Part shown: positions 7,894 through 16,727 of the stretch, one piece after another
How positions within the stretch are numbered: the first letter of the stretch is position 1
How the letters are laid out: each line of letters begins with the position of its first letter
DNA from: Bryobacteraceae bacterium
GTDB lineage: Bacteria > Acidobacteriota > Terriglobia > Bryobacterales > Bryobacteraceae
DNA length: 64,000 bases
Assembly: GCA_025056455.1 (NCBI GenBank)
Contig: JANWVY010000002.1
Span: forward strand, 969,694 to 1,033,693
Direction of reading: 5' to 3'
The notes under the pieces: model-generated
Seen by the model: the letters and a program-made list of their open reading frames with translations, nothing else
Database searches by the model: none
What the model was told of the DNA's origin: nothing
Made by a program: the position numbers and the translations under genes

Positions 7894-9732
7894 GTGGATC
7901 TCCGGCAAAAAGCAGCGCAGATGCCCCTGGCGCCGGGCGTGTATCTGTTTAAAGATCAGGCCGGCACTGTCCTCTATGTGGGTAAGGCCAAAAACCTCCG
8001 CCACCGTGTGCGCAGCTACTTCCAAGACGACCGCCTGCTGGACGTCAAAACCGGCACCCTCGTGGCCGAAGCCTGCGACATCGACTACATTCTGGTGGAT
8101 AACGAGAAGGAAGCGCTAGCCCTCGAAAACAACCTCATTAAACAGCACAAGCCGCGATTTAACATCCTCTTACGCGACGACAAGACGTACCCCTACATCC
8201 AACTCACCAACGAAAAATACCCCCGCGTTTACGTCACGCGGCGCTTACGCAAAGGCTCGACTTACTACGGCCCCTATTTTCCTGGCAACCTCGCCCACCG
8301 GGTCGTAAACTTTATTCACCGGCACTTTAAAATTCCTTCCTGCAAAGTGGACCTCACCCGCAAGCATCCCCAGCCCTGTCTCGAATATCACATCCACCGC
8401 TGCCTCGGCCCCTGTGTTCAAGGACTCACCACTGACGAAGCCTATTCTCAAGCCGTAAAAGACGTCCGCTTATTCCTCGAAGGCCGTCATCGCAATTTGA
8501 TCTCCAACTTGAGAGAGCGAATGGAACAGGCGGCCGAGCAACTGCGATTCGAAGAGGCGGCCGCACTTCGAGATTTGATCGCTACTGTCGAAGAGGTCGA
8601 ACAGCGTCAGAAAATGGCTGCCGCAGAGGGAGACGACACCGACATCCTGGCCTATTACGCAGAGCCGCCACTCGTCGCCGTCAACCTGTTCCATTTGCGC
8701 GGTGGCAAAATTGTCGACCGGCGCGAGTTCTTCTGGGAACACATCCCTGAATTCGATCCTCCCGAGTTCTTCGCCGACTTGCTCTTGCAGCTTTATTTGG
8801 ACCAGCAGTATGTCCCGGCGCGTATTCATGTGCCAGTGGAGTTCGAAGATGCCCCTATCCTAGAAGAGCTGCTGAGCGAAAAACGCGGCCGAAAGGTCGA
8901 AATCTGCACTCCTCAGCGCGGTCCCAAAAAGGCCCTGCTCAACCTGGCGGAAACGAATGCCAAGCACAGCTTCGATCTTCGCTTCCGCGTCCTCAAGCCG
9001 TCTTCGGAGGCAATCCAAGAGGCCCTCCAAGAGGCTCTGGGCTTAGAAGTGAAAATCCGCCGCATCGAGTGCTTCGATATCTCTCACATTCAGGGGACCG
9101 ACAAGGTTGCCAGCATGGTGGTGTGGGAAAACGGGCGCATGAAAAAGTCCGATTACCGGAAGTTCATCATTCGCACCGTCGCCGGCAACGATGATTTTGC
9201 CTCCATGCGAGAGGTCATCTCGCGCCGCTATGCAAGGCTCCTTGCAGAAAAGCAACCCCTTCCCGACCTTATCCTCGTCGATGGGGGGGTCGGCCAGCTG
9301 CACGCCGCCGCCGAGGCGCTAGAATCCCTAGGCGTGATCAACCATCCGCTCGCTTCCATCGCCAAGCGCGAAGAATGGATTTATGTCCTCGGACAAGAAC
9401 AGGATCCCGTGATTCTCGACAAGTTCTCGCCGGTCCTGCATCTGGTGCAACTGATTCGCGATGAAGCGCACCGCTTCGCCCTGACTTTCCATCGCGCACG
9501 CCGCGGCTCCCAACGGCTCACCTCCGAGTTGTGCCAAGTGCCGGGAGTCGGTCCTAAGACCATCCAAAAGCTTCTCCAGCACTTTGGCAGCCCAGAACGG
9601 CTTCGCCGGGCTACAGAGGCCGAGTTGATGAGCGTGGCTGGACGGGCCATGGCTCGAAGGCTCAAAAGCCACTGGACTGCGGAAACATCCCCCGCCAGTT
9701 CAACATCTTCTGACTCGATTGAGCTAAACTGA
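7894..9732 (+). CDS. uvrC: Excinuclease ABC subunit UvrC
   Basis: A 612-residue protein of normal length that makes the dual incisions around lesions with UvrA/UvrB-loaded DNA. Visible domains are an N-terminal GIY-YIG nuclease (PGVYLFKDQAGTVLYVGKAK, residues 13-32), the UVR/UvrB-binding motif with RFEEAAALRDLI near 220, an RNase H-like endonuclease domain (DISHIQGTDKVASMVVWENG; LILVDGGVGQLHAA), and a C-terminal double helix-hairpin-helix (CQVPGVGPKTIQKLLQHFG). The start is GTG 7894. uvrA and uvrB are not in the window. A secreted protein gene follows after 25 nt. Confidence 0.98.
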   Translation: MDLRQKAAQMPLAPGVYLFKDQAGTVLYVGKAKNLRHRVRSYFQDDRLLDVKTGTLVAEACDIDYILVDNEKEALALENNLIKQHKPRFNILLRDDKTYPYIQLTNEKYPRVYVTRRLRKGSTYYGPYFPGNLAHRVVNFIHRHFKIPSCKVDLTRKHPQPCLEYHIHRCLGPCVQGLTTDEAYSQAVKDVRLFLEGRHRNLISNLRERMEQAAEQLRFEEAAALRDLIATVEEVEQRQKMAAAEGDDTDILAYYAEPPLVAVNLFHLRGGKIVDRREFFWEHIPEFDPPEFFADLLLQLYLDQQYVPARIHVPVEFEDAPILEELLSEKRGRKVEICTPQRGPKKALLNLAETNAKHSFDLRFRVLKPSSEAIQEALQEALGLEVKIRRIECFDISHIQGTDKVASMVVWENGRMKKSDYRKFIIRTVAGNDDFASMREVISRRYARLLAEKQPLPDLILVDGGVGQLHAAAEALESLGVINHPLASIAKREEWIYVLGQEQDPVILDKFSPVLHLVQLIRDEAHRFALTFHRARRGSQRLTSELCQVPGVGPKTIQKLLQHFGSPERLRRATEAELMSVAGRAMARRLKSHWTAETSPASSTSSDSIELN

Positions 9733-9757
9733 AGTCGGAAGTTCCGGTGGAGGACCT

Positions 9758-10390
9758 GTGGCCCTGTTGTCCTTACTCGCCCTCTGGCTTTTGACCCCTA
9801 CCTCTCTTGCCGAAACCCGCCCCGGCATCGCAGTTTTCATGGAGTTCGCAGAAAAACCTTCTGGCGTATCGCTCCAAACCATGAAGCAAGAAGTCGAGGC
9901 ACTTTTAGAGCCTGCTGGCCTTCGACTCCACTGGCGTGAGGTCGGGAATCCCCACAGCCAACCAGAAGAATTCGCCGACATCTTCGTTTTCCGCTTCAAC
10001 GGGCGCTGTCACATGAGCGGAGTTCAATTCCTGTTTAGTGAACTCGGACCCTATGGCGAGACCGTAGTGCTTGGAACTTCGAAGACCGTCAACCACCAAA
10101 TCCTGCCGTTTGGAAGTGTGGAATGCGACTCGATTCGCAGGACAGTCACTCCCGTTGTCATCGGTCTTGCTCACCCCCAGCGCGAAAAGGCTCTGGGAAG
10201 AGCCATGGGCCGCGTGCTCGCTCATGAGTTATTTCATATGATGACCCGCCGCAGCAAGCATGGCCTCAAGGGAATTTACCGCGAAGCTCAGCGAGCCGAC
10301 TACCTCGTCGCCGACGAATTCGGCTTCGATCCAGAAGAACTGGCTGAATTGCGCAAAAGGAGCGCCCGCCAGAACTCGCTGCCCCAGTAG
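9758..10390 (+). CDS. Secreted HExxH putative metalloprotease
   Basis: A 210-residue protein from GTG 9758, with GGAGG 5 nt upstream. A Sec signal peptide (LLSLLALWLLTPTSLAE) covers residues 1-19. A zinc-binding HELFH is at residues 156-160 within GRVLAHELFHMMTRRSKHG. A further His at 168 or an acidic residue in the downstream EAQRADYL/VADEFGF segment could be the third ligand. I do not recognise a named family; similar small HExxH proteins are common and uncharacterised in Acidobacteriota. It follows uvrC by 25 nt, which may be mere adjacency. Peptidase activity is inferred only from the motif. Confidence 0.85.
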   Translation: MALLSLLALWLLTPTSLAETRPGIAVFMEFAEKPSGVSLQTMKQEVEALLEPAGLRLHWREVGNPHSQPEEFADIFVFRFNGRCHMSGVQFLFSELGPYGETVVLGTSKTVNHQILPFGSVECDSIRRTVTPVVIGLAHPQREKALGRAMGRVLAHELFHMMTRRSKHGLKGIYREAQRADYLVADEFGFDPEELAELRKRSARQNSLPQ

Positions 10391-10484
10391 CGAGCCTTCT
10401 CCCTCATAACCGAAGTTGATTACCTCGATCAAAAGTTTCGATTCGACAACTCGTTGCTTCCGTTTTAAGCTCCCGTAAGAGGTA

Positions 10485-10519
10485 GGGAGTTACGCTTCAC
10501 ACGCCCAGCGTGTACTCCC
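10485..10519. promoter_or_regulatory. Nested hairpin in the leader before the TonB receptor
   Basis: GGGAGT (10485-10490) pairs with ACTCCC (10514-10519). Inside, ACACGC(CCA)GCGTGT (10499-10513) forms a second perfect stem stacked on the first with an 8-nt bulge. It lies about 105 nt before the receptor start in a 233-bp spacer. It could be an mRNA leader structure or an operator. No match to a known riboswitch was recognised, and there is no T-run to make it a terminator. Confidence 0.25.
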
Positions 10520-10623
10520 AACTCCACGTTCCTCATCCCCGGACAACCCTCCGTTGGTGGTTGCATGCGCGGTTGCGGAAGTTTGCATCCGCTTTCTGAA
10601 GTTCACTCTTTTGGGAGTTCAGC

Positions 10624-13600
10624 ATGCGATCCTCGCTAGCTTTGCTTTTCCTTACGCTTTGCTCTTCTCCGTTTCTCTGGGCTCAGTCCTACTTCGGCGG
10701 TATTCGCGGCCAAGTGACCGACTCAGCCGGAGGCGCTGTGGCCACGGTGAAGGTCACCATCACTGACACAAGCACCAACGTCTCCCGCTCGACTTTGACC
10801 AATGAGGCGGGTGAGTATGTCTTCTCCTCGGTCCCACCCGCCACCTATGTCATCACCGCGGAGGCGCCCGGTTTTAAGCGGTTGGAGCGGCCCGGCGTCC
10901 TAGTCGCCACGCAGCAGTTTTTAACCATCGACCTCAAACTCGAACTGGGCCAAGTGACCGAAAGCGTCATGGTGACCGAAGAAATTCCCCTGATGGAGAC
11001 CTCCAACGCTTCGACGGGTCAAGTTATCGACCGGCAAAAACTCGTGGACCTGCCCAACCTCGGCCGAAATCCGTTCATGATGGCCAAGATCGCCCCGAAT
11101 GTGGTCCAAGTTGGCGACCCGCGGTTTAATCGCATGCAGGACCAGAGTGGTTCTTCCCAGATCAGCATCGCTGGAGGGCCCGTTCGTGGCAATAATTATC
11201 TGCTGGACGGAATTCCAATCACCGACGCCAACAATCGGGCCATCATTATCCCCACCATCGAAGCAGTGGGCGAAGTCAAAATCCAAGCCAACACCTACGA
11301 CGCGGAAATGGGTCGCACCGGTGGCGGCGTTTTCAACGCCTATTTGAAATCCGGCAGCAATGAAATTCACGGCAGTGCTTTCGGCTATATGCGCCAGGGC
11401 TCTTGGCTGGCGAATGATTTCTTCAACAACCGTAACGGCGTCCCGCGACCCAACACCCCTTTTCGCAACTACGGTGCCTCGTTTGGCGGTCCCATCTGGA
11501 TCCCAAAACTCTATCAGGGCCGCAACCGCTCCTTCTTCTGGCTAGCGGGGGAAGCCTACCGCCAAAAATCCGCCGTCTCGCAAGAGTTCGCACTCCCCAC
11601 GCAAGCCGAGCGCAGCGGGGATTTCTCCTCCTCTCGCACCCGTTCCGGCGCCCCGCAAACCATCTTCGATCCACTCACCACGCGCCTGGTGGATGGCGTC
11701 TGGGTCCGCGACCCGTTTGCTGGCAACATCCTTCCAGCCAACCGCATTCACCCCGTCGGCCGGGCGATTGCCTCCTACTTCCCCATTCCGTCACGCTCGG
11801 CCTCCTTCCACGGCGCACCGAACTACCTCGCCAACTCCATCCTCGGCGATCGAGCCGACCAGGTGACTGTGAAAGTTGACCACGAGTTTTTCACCTGGTG
11901 GCGGGCCAACTTCTCCTACCTGCACTACGGCAGCCGCGAGCCTGGTGAAAATTGGTTCGGTACGCTCTCCACACCGACCGGCTGGCTGCTGTACCGAAAA
12001 GTCGACGCCACACAGTGGAACAACTCCTTTACCCCGAATCCCACCACTGTGATTAACGTGCGCTACGGATTCAACCGCTTTCCCAATGACACCCGTACGG
12101 TGGCCGACGGCTTCAATCCCGCCAATCTTGGCTTGCCTGCCTCCTATGTGAGCCAGCTGCAATATCTGCGATTTCCTTCAATCGTGATGCAGAATTTTTC
12201 CAATCTCGCCGATTCCAATGGAGCTTGGGAAATGTTTCATTCGCGAAACCTGCTGGGCAGCATGGCCAAATATATCGGCAAGCACAGCCTGAAAGCAGGC
12301 GCCGACTACCGGGTCATCAACCTCGATTTCCTGCCCCTGACCAATATTTCCGGGCGGTTTGTTTTCAATGACCAGTTCACCCGGCGCGATGCGCTGCGCG
12401 GAGGGGACGGAACTGGCAGTGACTTAGCAAGCCTGTTGTTAGGTCATCCCGCCGGCGGGGATGTTCGCCAGTTCACCAAACTCCTCACTTTCATCCGCTA
12501 CTATGCGGGATACTTCCACGATGACTGGCGCATTACTCCCAAACTGACCTTGAACCTTGGCCTGCGCTATGAGTGGGAAACTGGCCTGGCCGAGCGCCAA
12601 AACCGCCTGGTGGTGGGCTTTGACCGCAATGTGGTCAGCCCTCTCGCAGCCAATGTCACTGGCCTGCTGCCCCGCGGCGGCGTCATGTACGCAGGAATGA
12701 ATGGCAACCCTACGACCTGCTGCAACCCGAATCGCAATAAGCTCTCGCCACGCTTTGGCGTTGCCTGGGCGATGTCCCCCAAAACCACGATCCGCGGCGG
12801 TTACGGCTTGTTCTGGGCCCCGGTTCGCTATGAGAGCAACACCGATATTGCACTCGGCTATCTGGTCAGCACCGAATTGGTGGGCTCCAACGACGGCGGC
12901 CTCACGCCCGCCACATCCTTGAGCAATCCCTTCCCGTCGGGCGTCTTAAAACCCGTTGGCAATGCACTGGGCTTGCTCGCCGGAGTCGGACAGTCGTTTG
13001 GCTTCTTCGATCAAGCACGACGATCTCCCTACGTTCATCAATACTCGTTCGACATACAGCGCGAACTCCCCGGACGCATCGCTCTGTCGGTGGGCTATGT
13101 CGGCTCGCTATCGCGGCAGCTGCCCCCCAGTGGAACCTCGCTCGGCGGATTTAACATCAACCAGCTTGAACCCCGTCTGTTTGATCTCGGCGTCAACGCC
13201 TTGTCACAGGCCATTGATAACCCGTTGGCCGGTCGCGGTGGAACGGGTGTCGTAGGCGCCGCCCGTGTCTCCCGCGCTCAGCTGCTGCGGCCTTTCCCTC
13301 AGTTCGGTACCGTTCGCGCCTTCACGTCCCTGGCGCGCGCTCGCTACGACTCGTTGGTTTTGAAACTCGATAAACGCTTAACCTCGGGCCTCTCGTTCAC
13401 CGCGAACTACACCTTGTCGAAGAACTATGACTCCTCGTTTGCCACGGGCAGCACCTTAAACGCACAGGGAGGGTTCCCGCAGAACGCCTACGACCTTCAA
13501 GCAGAATACAGCCTCTCCACCGTACACACCCCACACCGCCTCACCGGATCCTTCACCTACGAGTTACCCTTTGGAAAGGGGCGCAAGTTTGTTTCCTCAA

Positions 13601-14079
13601 GCCAGGTGCTCGACATCGTCGCCGGTGGCTGGGCGTTCAACGGAGTGTTCATGTACCAGACGGGCTTCCCGTTAGCGATTACTCAGAATCAGAATCTCAA
13701 TAGTGTCGCCGGCGCCGAACTTCAACGGCCAAACGCCACAGGGGTCTCACCGGTCGTGGCCGGTGAGTTGTCGTCAAAATTGGACAACTATCTTTCCCCC
13801 GCCGCTTTTTCGCAAGCCGCCGCCCTCACTTTTGGCAACCTCAGCCGCACCATTACCTACTTAGGGCCCGGCACAGCAAACTGGGACCTCTCGGTCTTCA
13901 AGACTTTTACCGTGTACGAAAAATGGAAAGCTCAGTTCCGCGCCGAAGCTCTCAACGCTTTTAATACGCCGCTGTTCCGTGGACCGAACACAGCCTTCGG
14001 AAACGCTAGCTTCGGCAGGATTACCCGGCAAGCGAATTTCCCCCGCTACATTCAACTTGGCGTCCGATTCTTTTTCTAA
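10624..14079 (+). CDS. TonB-dependent receptor, Oar-like, with carboxypeptidase-regulatory domain
   Basis: A 1151-residue outer-membrane protein. The signal peptide ends at WAQ (residue 21). A carboxypeptidase-regulatory-like domain spans about 25-110 (GGIRGQVTDSAGGAVATVKV; NEAGEYVFSSVPPATYVITA). A plug domain is at about 115-260 (NYLLDGIPITDANN) and a long beta-barrel follows, ending in the aromatic RYIQLGVRFFF typical of barrel assembly signals. The TonB box is not obvious. It is full length for the family, and the substrate is unknown. An exported aminotransferase follows after 27 nt, likely in the same transcript. Confidence 0.95.
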   Translation: MRSSLALLFLTLCSSPFLWAQSYFGGIRGQVTDSAGGAVATVKVTITDTSTNVSRSTLTNEAGEYVFSSVPPATYVITAEAPGFKRLERPGVLVATQQFLTIDLKLELGQVTESVMVTEEIPLMETSNASTGQVIDRQKLVDLPNLGRNPFMMAKIAPNVVQVGDPRFNRMQDQSGSSQISIAGGPVRGNNYLLDGIPITDANNRAIIIPTIEAVGEVKIQANTYDAEMGRTGGGVFNAYLKSGSNEIHGSAFGYMRQGSWLANDFFNNRNGVPRPNTPFRNYGASFGGPIWIPKLYQGRNRSFFWLAGEAYRQKSAVSQEFALPTQAERSGDFSSSRTRSGAPQTIFDPLTTRLVDGVWVRDPFAGNILPANRIHPVGRAIASYFPIPSRSASFHGAPNYLANSILGDRADQVTVKVDHEFFTWWRANFSYLHYGSREPGENWFGTLSTPTGWLLYRKVDATQWNNSFTPNPTTVINVRYGFNRFPNDTRTVADGFNPANLGLPASYVSQLQYLRFPSIVMQNFSNLADSNGAWEMFHSRNLLGSMAKYIGKHSLKAGADYRVINLDFLPLTNISGRFVFNDQFTRRDALRGGDGTGSDLASLLLGHPAGGDVRQFTKLLTFIRYYAGYFHDDWRITPKLTLNLGLRYEWETGLAERQNRLVVGFDRNVVSPLAANVTGLLPRGGVMYAGMNGNPTTCCNPNRNKLSPRFGVAWAMSPKTTIRGGYGLFWAPVRYESNTDIALGYLVSTELVGSNDGGLTPATSLSNPFPSGVLKPVGNALGLLAGVGQSFGFFDQARRSPYVHQYSFDIQRELPGRIALSVGYVGSLSRQLPPSGTSLGGFNINQLEPRLFDLGVNALSQAIDNPLAGRGGTGVVGAARVSRAQLLRPFPQFGTVRAFTSLARARYDSLVLKLDKRLTSGLSFTANYTLSKNYDSSFATGSTLNAQGGFPQNAYDLQAEYSLSTVHTPHRLTGSFTYELPFGKGRKFVSSSQVLDIVAGGWAFNGVFMYQTGFPLAITQNQNLNSVAGAELQRPNATGVSPVVAGELSSKLDNYLSPAAFSQAAALTFGNLSRTITYLGPGTANWDLSVFKTFTVYEKWKAQFRAEALNAFNTPLFRGPNTAFGNASFGRITRQANFPRYIQLGVRFFF

Positions 14080-14106
14080 TCTAGTGACATGATGAGGAAG
14101 GAAGAG

Positions 14107-15252
14107 ATGATAACGAGATTGACCGACGAACAAAAGGCAGATTTCCTCAAGCGTGGCTTTACCCGCCGCGCCTTCAGCAAGATTTCATCCGTGCTCGCCG
14201 CCGGTGCGACGCTGCCCTTTTATAACGAAGCGGCTCTGGCTCAGCTTTCGATGATTGGGCCTCTGCCCCCAGATGCCGTCAAGATTAACGCCAACGAAAA
14301 TCCCTTGGGTCCCTGCCCGGAAGCGGCTCAGGCCATTTACAACGTGATCCAAAAGGGTGGCCGCTACTGGTATGAAGAGACTTTCAACTTCGCCCGGACG
14401 CTCGCCGAACAAGAAGGTGTCAAGCCCGACTATGTTCTGCCTTTCGCCGGCTCAAGCGACCCGCTTCACCGCGCCGTCCTCGCGTTTACATCCCCCTCGA
14501 AGAGTCTGGTCATGGCTGATCCGGGCTATGAAGCAGGCTCCCGCGCCGCCGATTTTATCGGTTCGAAAGTGCACAAAATTCCACTGCGGAAGGATTACGC
14601 CCACGACGTCAAGGCCATGGCGGAGGCCGACCCAGACGCGGGCCTAATCTACGTCTGTAACCCAAATAATCCCACCGGCACCTTGACCCCACGCTCCGAT
14701 CTGGAATGGCTCGTCGCCAACAAACCGAAAGGCGCCGTGGTCTTGATCGACGAAGCCTACATTCACTTCTCCGAAGCTCCCTACTGTACCGATCTCGTGG
14801 CAGCCGACAAGGACGTTATCGTGCTTCGCACCTTCTCCAAGCTATACGGCATGGCCGGCCTCCGGGCTGGAGCTGCAATCGCCCGGCCTGATTTGCTCGC
14901 CAAGATCCGGCCCTATGGCGCTGGAGCCCTGCCCGTGACCGGTATGGTGGGCGCACATGCGAGCCTCAAGGTGAAAAACCTCGTCGCCGAGCGCCGCAAG
15001 CTGAACCGGCAAATCCGCAGCGAAGTCTTCGAGTTCCTCGAAAAACACAACTTCAGCTACGTACCCTCGGAAAGCAACTGTTTCATGCTCGACGCCAAGC
15101 GTCCAGCAGCTGAACTCATCAAGTTAATGGCTCAAGAAAAAGTGTTCATCGGGCGAGTTTGGCCCGCCTGGCCTCAGCACACCCGGATCACCGTGGGAAC
15201 AGCAGAGGAAATGGAGAAGTTCAAGCGCGCGCTGCTCAAGGTTTACGCTTAG
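14107..15252 (+). CDS. Tat-exported PLP aminotransferase, HisC-like
   Basis: A fold-type I aminotransferase resembling histidinol-phosphate aminotransferase. NENPLGPCPEA is the N-terminal substrate/PLP region, YVCNPNNPTGT carries the conserved Asn, IDEAYIHF the Asp/Tyr, and RTFSKLYGMAGLRAG the PLP-binding Lys. ATG 14107 is chosen because AGGAAGGAAGAG directly precedes it; the in-frame ATG pair at 14089/14092 has no such site. The N-terminus has a twin-arginine motif (FTRRAFSK) followed by a hydrophobic stretch ending AALAQ, which implies export of a folded cofactor enzyme. It follows the TonB receptor, so it may act on imported amino compounds. True HisC enzymes are cytoplasmic. Confidence 0.9.
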   Translation: MITRLTDEQKADFLKRGFTRRAFSKISSVLAAGATLPFYNEAALAQLSMIGPLPPDAVKINANENPLGPCPEAAQAIYNVIQKGGRYWYEETFNFARTLAEQEGVKPDYVLPFAGSSDPLHRAVLAFTSPSKSLVMADPGYEAGSRAADFIGSKVHKIPLRKDYAHDVKAMAEADPDAGLIYVCNPNNPTGTLTPRSDLEWLVANKPKGAVVLIDEAYIHFSEAPYCTDLVAADKDVIVLRTFSKLYGMAGLRAGAAIARPDLLAKIRPYGAGALPVTGMVGAHASLKVKNLVAERRKLNRQIRSEVFEFLEKHNFSYVPSESNCFMLDAKRPAAELIKLMAQEKVFIGRVWPAWPQHTRITVGTAEEMEKFKRALLKVYA

Positions 15253-15284
15253 CCCACTTCGCACTTTTCTGAACAACCAGGTCG

Positions 15285-15342
15285 CTGGCTCGAGCGAGCT
15301 CCACCCTCGAGCCCATCTGAGGTTCTTCCCCGCTCGAGCCAG
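15285..15342. repeat. Perfect 12-bp inverted repeat, 34-nt loop
   Basis: CTGGCTCGAGCG at 15285-15296 is the exact reverse complement of CGCTCGAGCCAG at 15331-15342. A third CTCGAG occurs in the loop. It begins 33 nt after the stop of the aminotransferase gene and lies before the SulP gene. There is no following T-run, so an intrinsic terminator is doubtful; it may stabilise the mRNA 3' end or be a protein-binding site. Confidence 0.4.
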
Positions 15343-15429
15343 CCCCTAGCTTCCCTAGCTTTGACCTCTCGCAAAACGGGAAGCAAAAGCTGAAACTCGA
15401 ATTCAAGAAAGGAGGCATCGCCGGGAGCC

Positions 15430-15456
15430 ATGTCGCAATCCCACACCACAACCTGA
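15430..15456 (+). other. Possible 8-codon leader ORF coupled to the SulP gene
   Basis: ATG at 15430 reads MSQSHTTT and ends with TGA at 15454-15456, which overlaps the SulP ATG as TGATG. A consensus AAAGGAGG lies at 15408-15415, with an unusually long 14-nt spacing to this ATG. Translational coupling by a short leader is possible, but so small a frame can arise by chance. Confidence 0.2.
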
Positions 15457-16727
15457 TGAACCAGGCATCGGCCCATCGCTCATCCTACTCCTGGGTTACC
15501 CTCACAGGAGACATTTCGGGAGGAATTCTTGCGGCCCTGATCGCCCTGCCCTACGGGCTTGCCATGGCCTCTCTGATGGAGCTTCCCCCGATCCTAGGCC
15601 TGTTTTCCTCCATCCTCACGGCCCCCATTACTGCGCTACTCGGTCGCAATCCCGTGCTGATTGGTGGCGTCAGCTCCGTGACTGTCCCCTTTGTTTTAAC
15701 CGCCGTTCGCAACCAGGGCATTGGAGGAGCCGCCAAGGTTACCATCGTCGCCGCGGTCGTCATGCTTGTTTTTAGCGTCTTGCACCTAGGCCGCTACGCC
15801 TCGCGCGTACCCCATGCCGTGATGGCCGGCTTTAGTTGTGGCATCGGAGCCATGATGGTTATCTCCCAACTGCGTACGATCCTGGGACTGCGTTTCGAGT
15901 TACAGCCGGATTCCTCAATGCTCACCCTCTTGGCGGCAAATCTTTCAAGAATCGGGCAGACGCAGTGGACAACGCTGTTCACCGCGCTCATCGTGATCAC
16001 CACCTCCGTGTTGCTCTCTAAACTCTACCCGCGGCTGCCTGCGCCGGTCTTGGGCATTGCGGTGGCCATCGTGGTCTCGAATTTCTTCGGCTGGACCCTG
16101 CGCGAAATCGGAACCATCCCCACCACCGTTCCCCCTTTTGTCGGCTTCTCCTGGACTCCGCAAGACGTCTTCACCGTACTTCCCGCGGGTTTCATGCTGG
16201 GCTTTGTCGCCAGTGTCAACTTGCTTGTCACCTCGCGGGTCGTCGACCACTTCCGCGGTCGGAGTAAACCGCACAAGAAACTGGACGCGGATCGGGAACT
16301 AGGAGCCTATGGAATTGCCAACTTGGCTGTGGGTATGTTCGGAGCACCGTTGAGCATCGGGATTCCAGCGCGAAGCTTGGCAAATGTCCGTTGTGGCGGA
16401 TCGACACGCCTGTCGAATTTCGTTCACGGCCTGGTACTGCTCGCCGCCGTGCAATACTTGGGCGGTTTCCTCTCTCACGTTCCCCTTTCGGCCTTGGCGG
16501 GTGTCACTGCATGGATGGGTTTTTCGTTAATGGGTTGGAGCACTTGGGCGCGACTTCCCAAAATGAGACGTCTTGAAGCCGCTGGTTTTCTCGCCACCGC
16601 CATTACCGTCGTGGTCTGGAACGCAGTAATGGCCGTCCTGATTGGCTGCTCCCTGTATGCCATCCACCATCTTTGGTCCCAGCGCGCCACCAGCGTGGCT
16701 CCAGCGGAGGCTCAAGCAACACGGTAA
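15456..16727 (+). CDS. SulP-family anion transporter without STAS domain
   Basis: A 423-residue inner-membrane protein of the SulP/SLC26 type. The first helices show GDISGGILAALIALPYGLAM and the family-style GLFSSILTAPITALLG. About ten to twelve hydrophobic segments follow, ending near HHLWSQR. Typical SulP proteins are around 550 residues with a cytoplasmic C-terminal STAS domain. Here the chain stops after the membrane part with a short Ala/Gln tail, so STAS regulation is absent. Substrates in the family include sulfate, bicarbonate and dicarboxylates, and none can be assigned. It overlaps the convergent enolase-superfamily gene by 16 bp. Confidence 0.88.
   Translation: MNQASAHRSSYSWVTLTGDISGGILAALIALPYGLAMASLMELPPILGLFSSILTAPITALLGRNPVLIGGVSSVTVPFVLTAVRNQGIGGAAKVTIVAAVVMLVFSVLHLGRYASRVPHAVMAGFSCGIGAMMVISQLRTILGLRFELQPDSSMLTLLAANLSRIGQTQWTTLFTALIVITTSVLLSKLYPRLPAPVLGIAVAIVVSNFFGWTLREIGTIPTTVPPFVGFSWTPQDVFTVLPAGFMLGFVASVNLLVTSRVVDHFRGRSKPHKKLDADRELGAYGIANLAVGMFGAPLSIGIPARSLANVRCGGSTRLSNFVHGLVLLAAVQYLGGFLSHVPLSALAGVTAWMGFSLMGWSTWARLPKMRRLEAAGFLATAITVVVWNAVMAVLIGCSLYAIHHLWSQRATSVAPAEAQATR

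Noticed and set aside
7744..8025. In-frame N-terminal extension of the TPR protein at 7312-7743
   Set aside because: The signal peptide begins at ATG 7743; the added 94 residues overlap uvrC and look non-coding.
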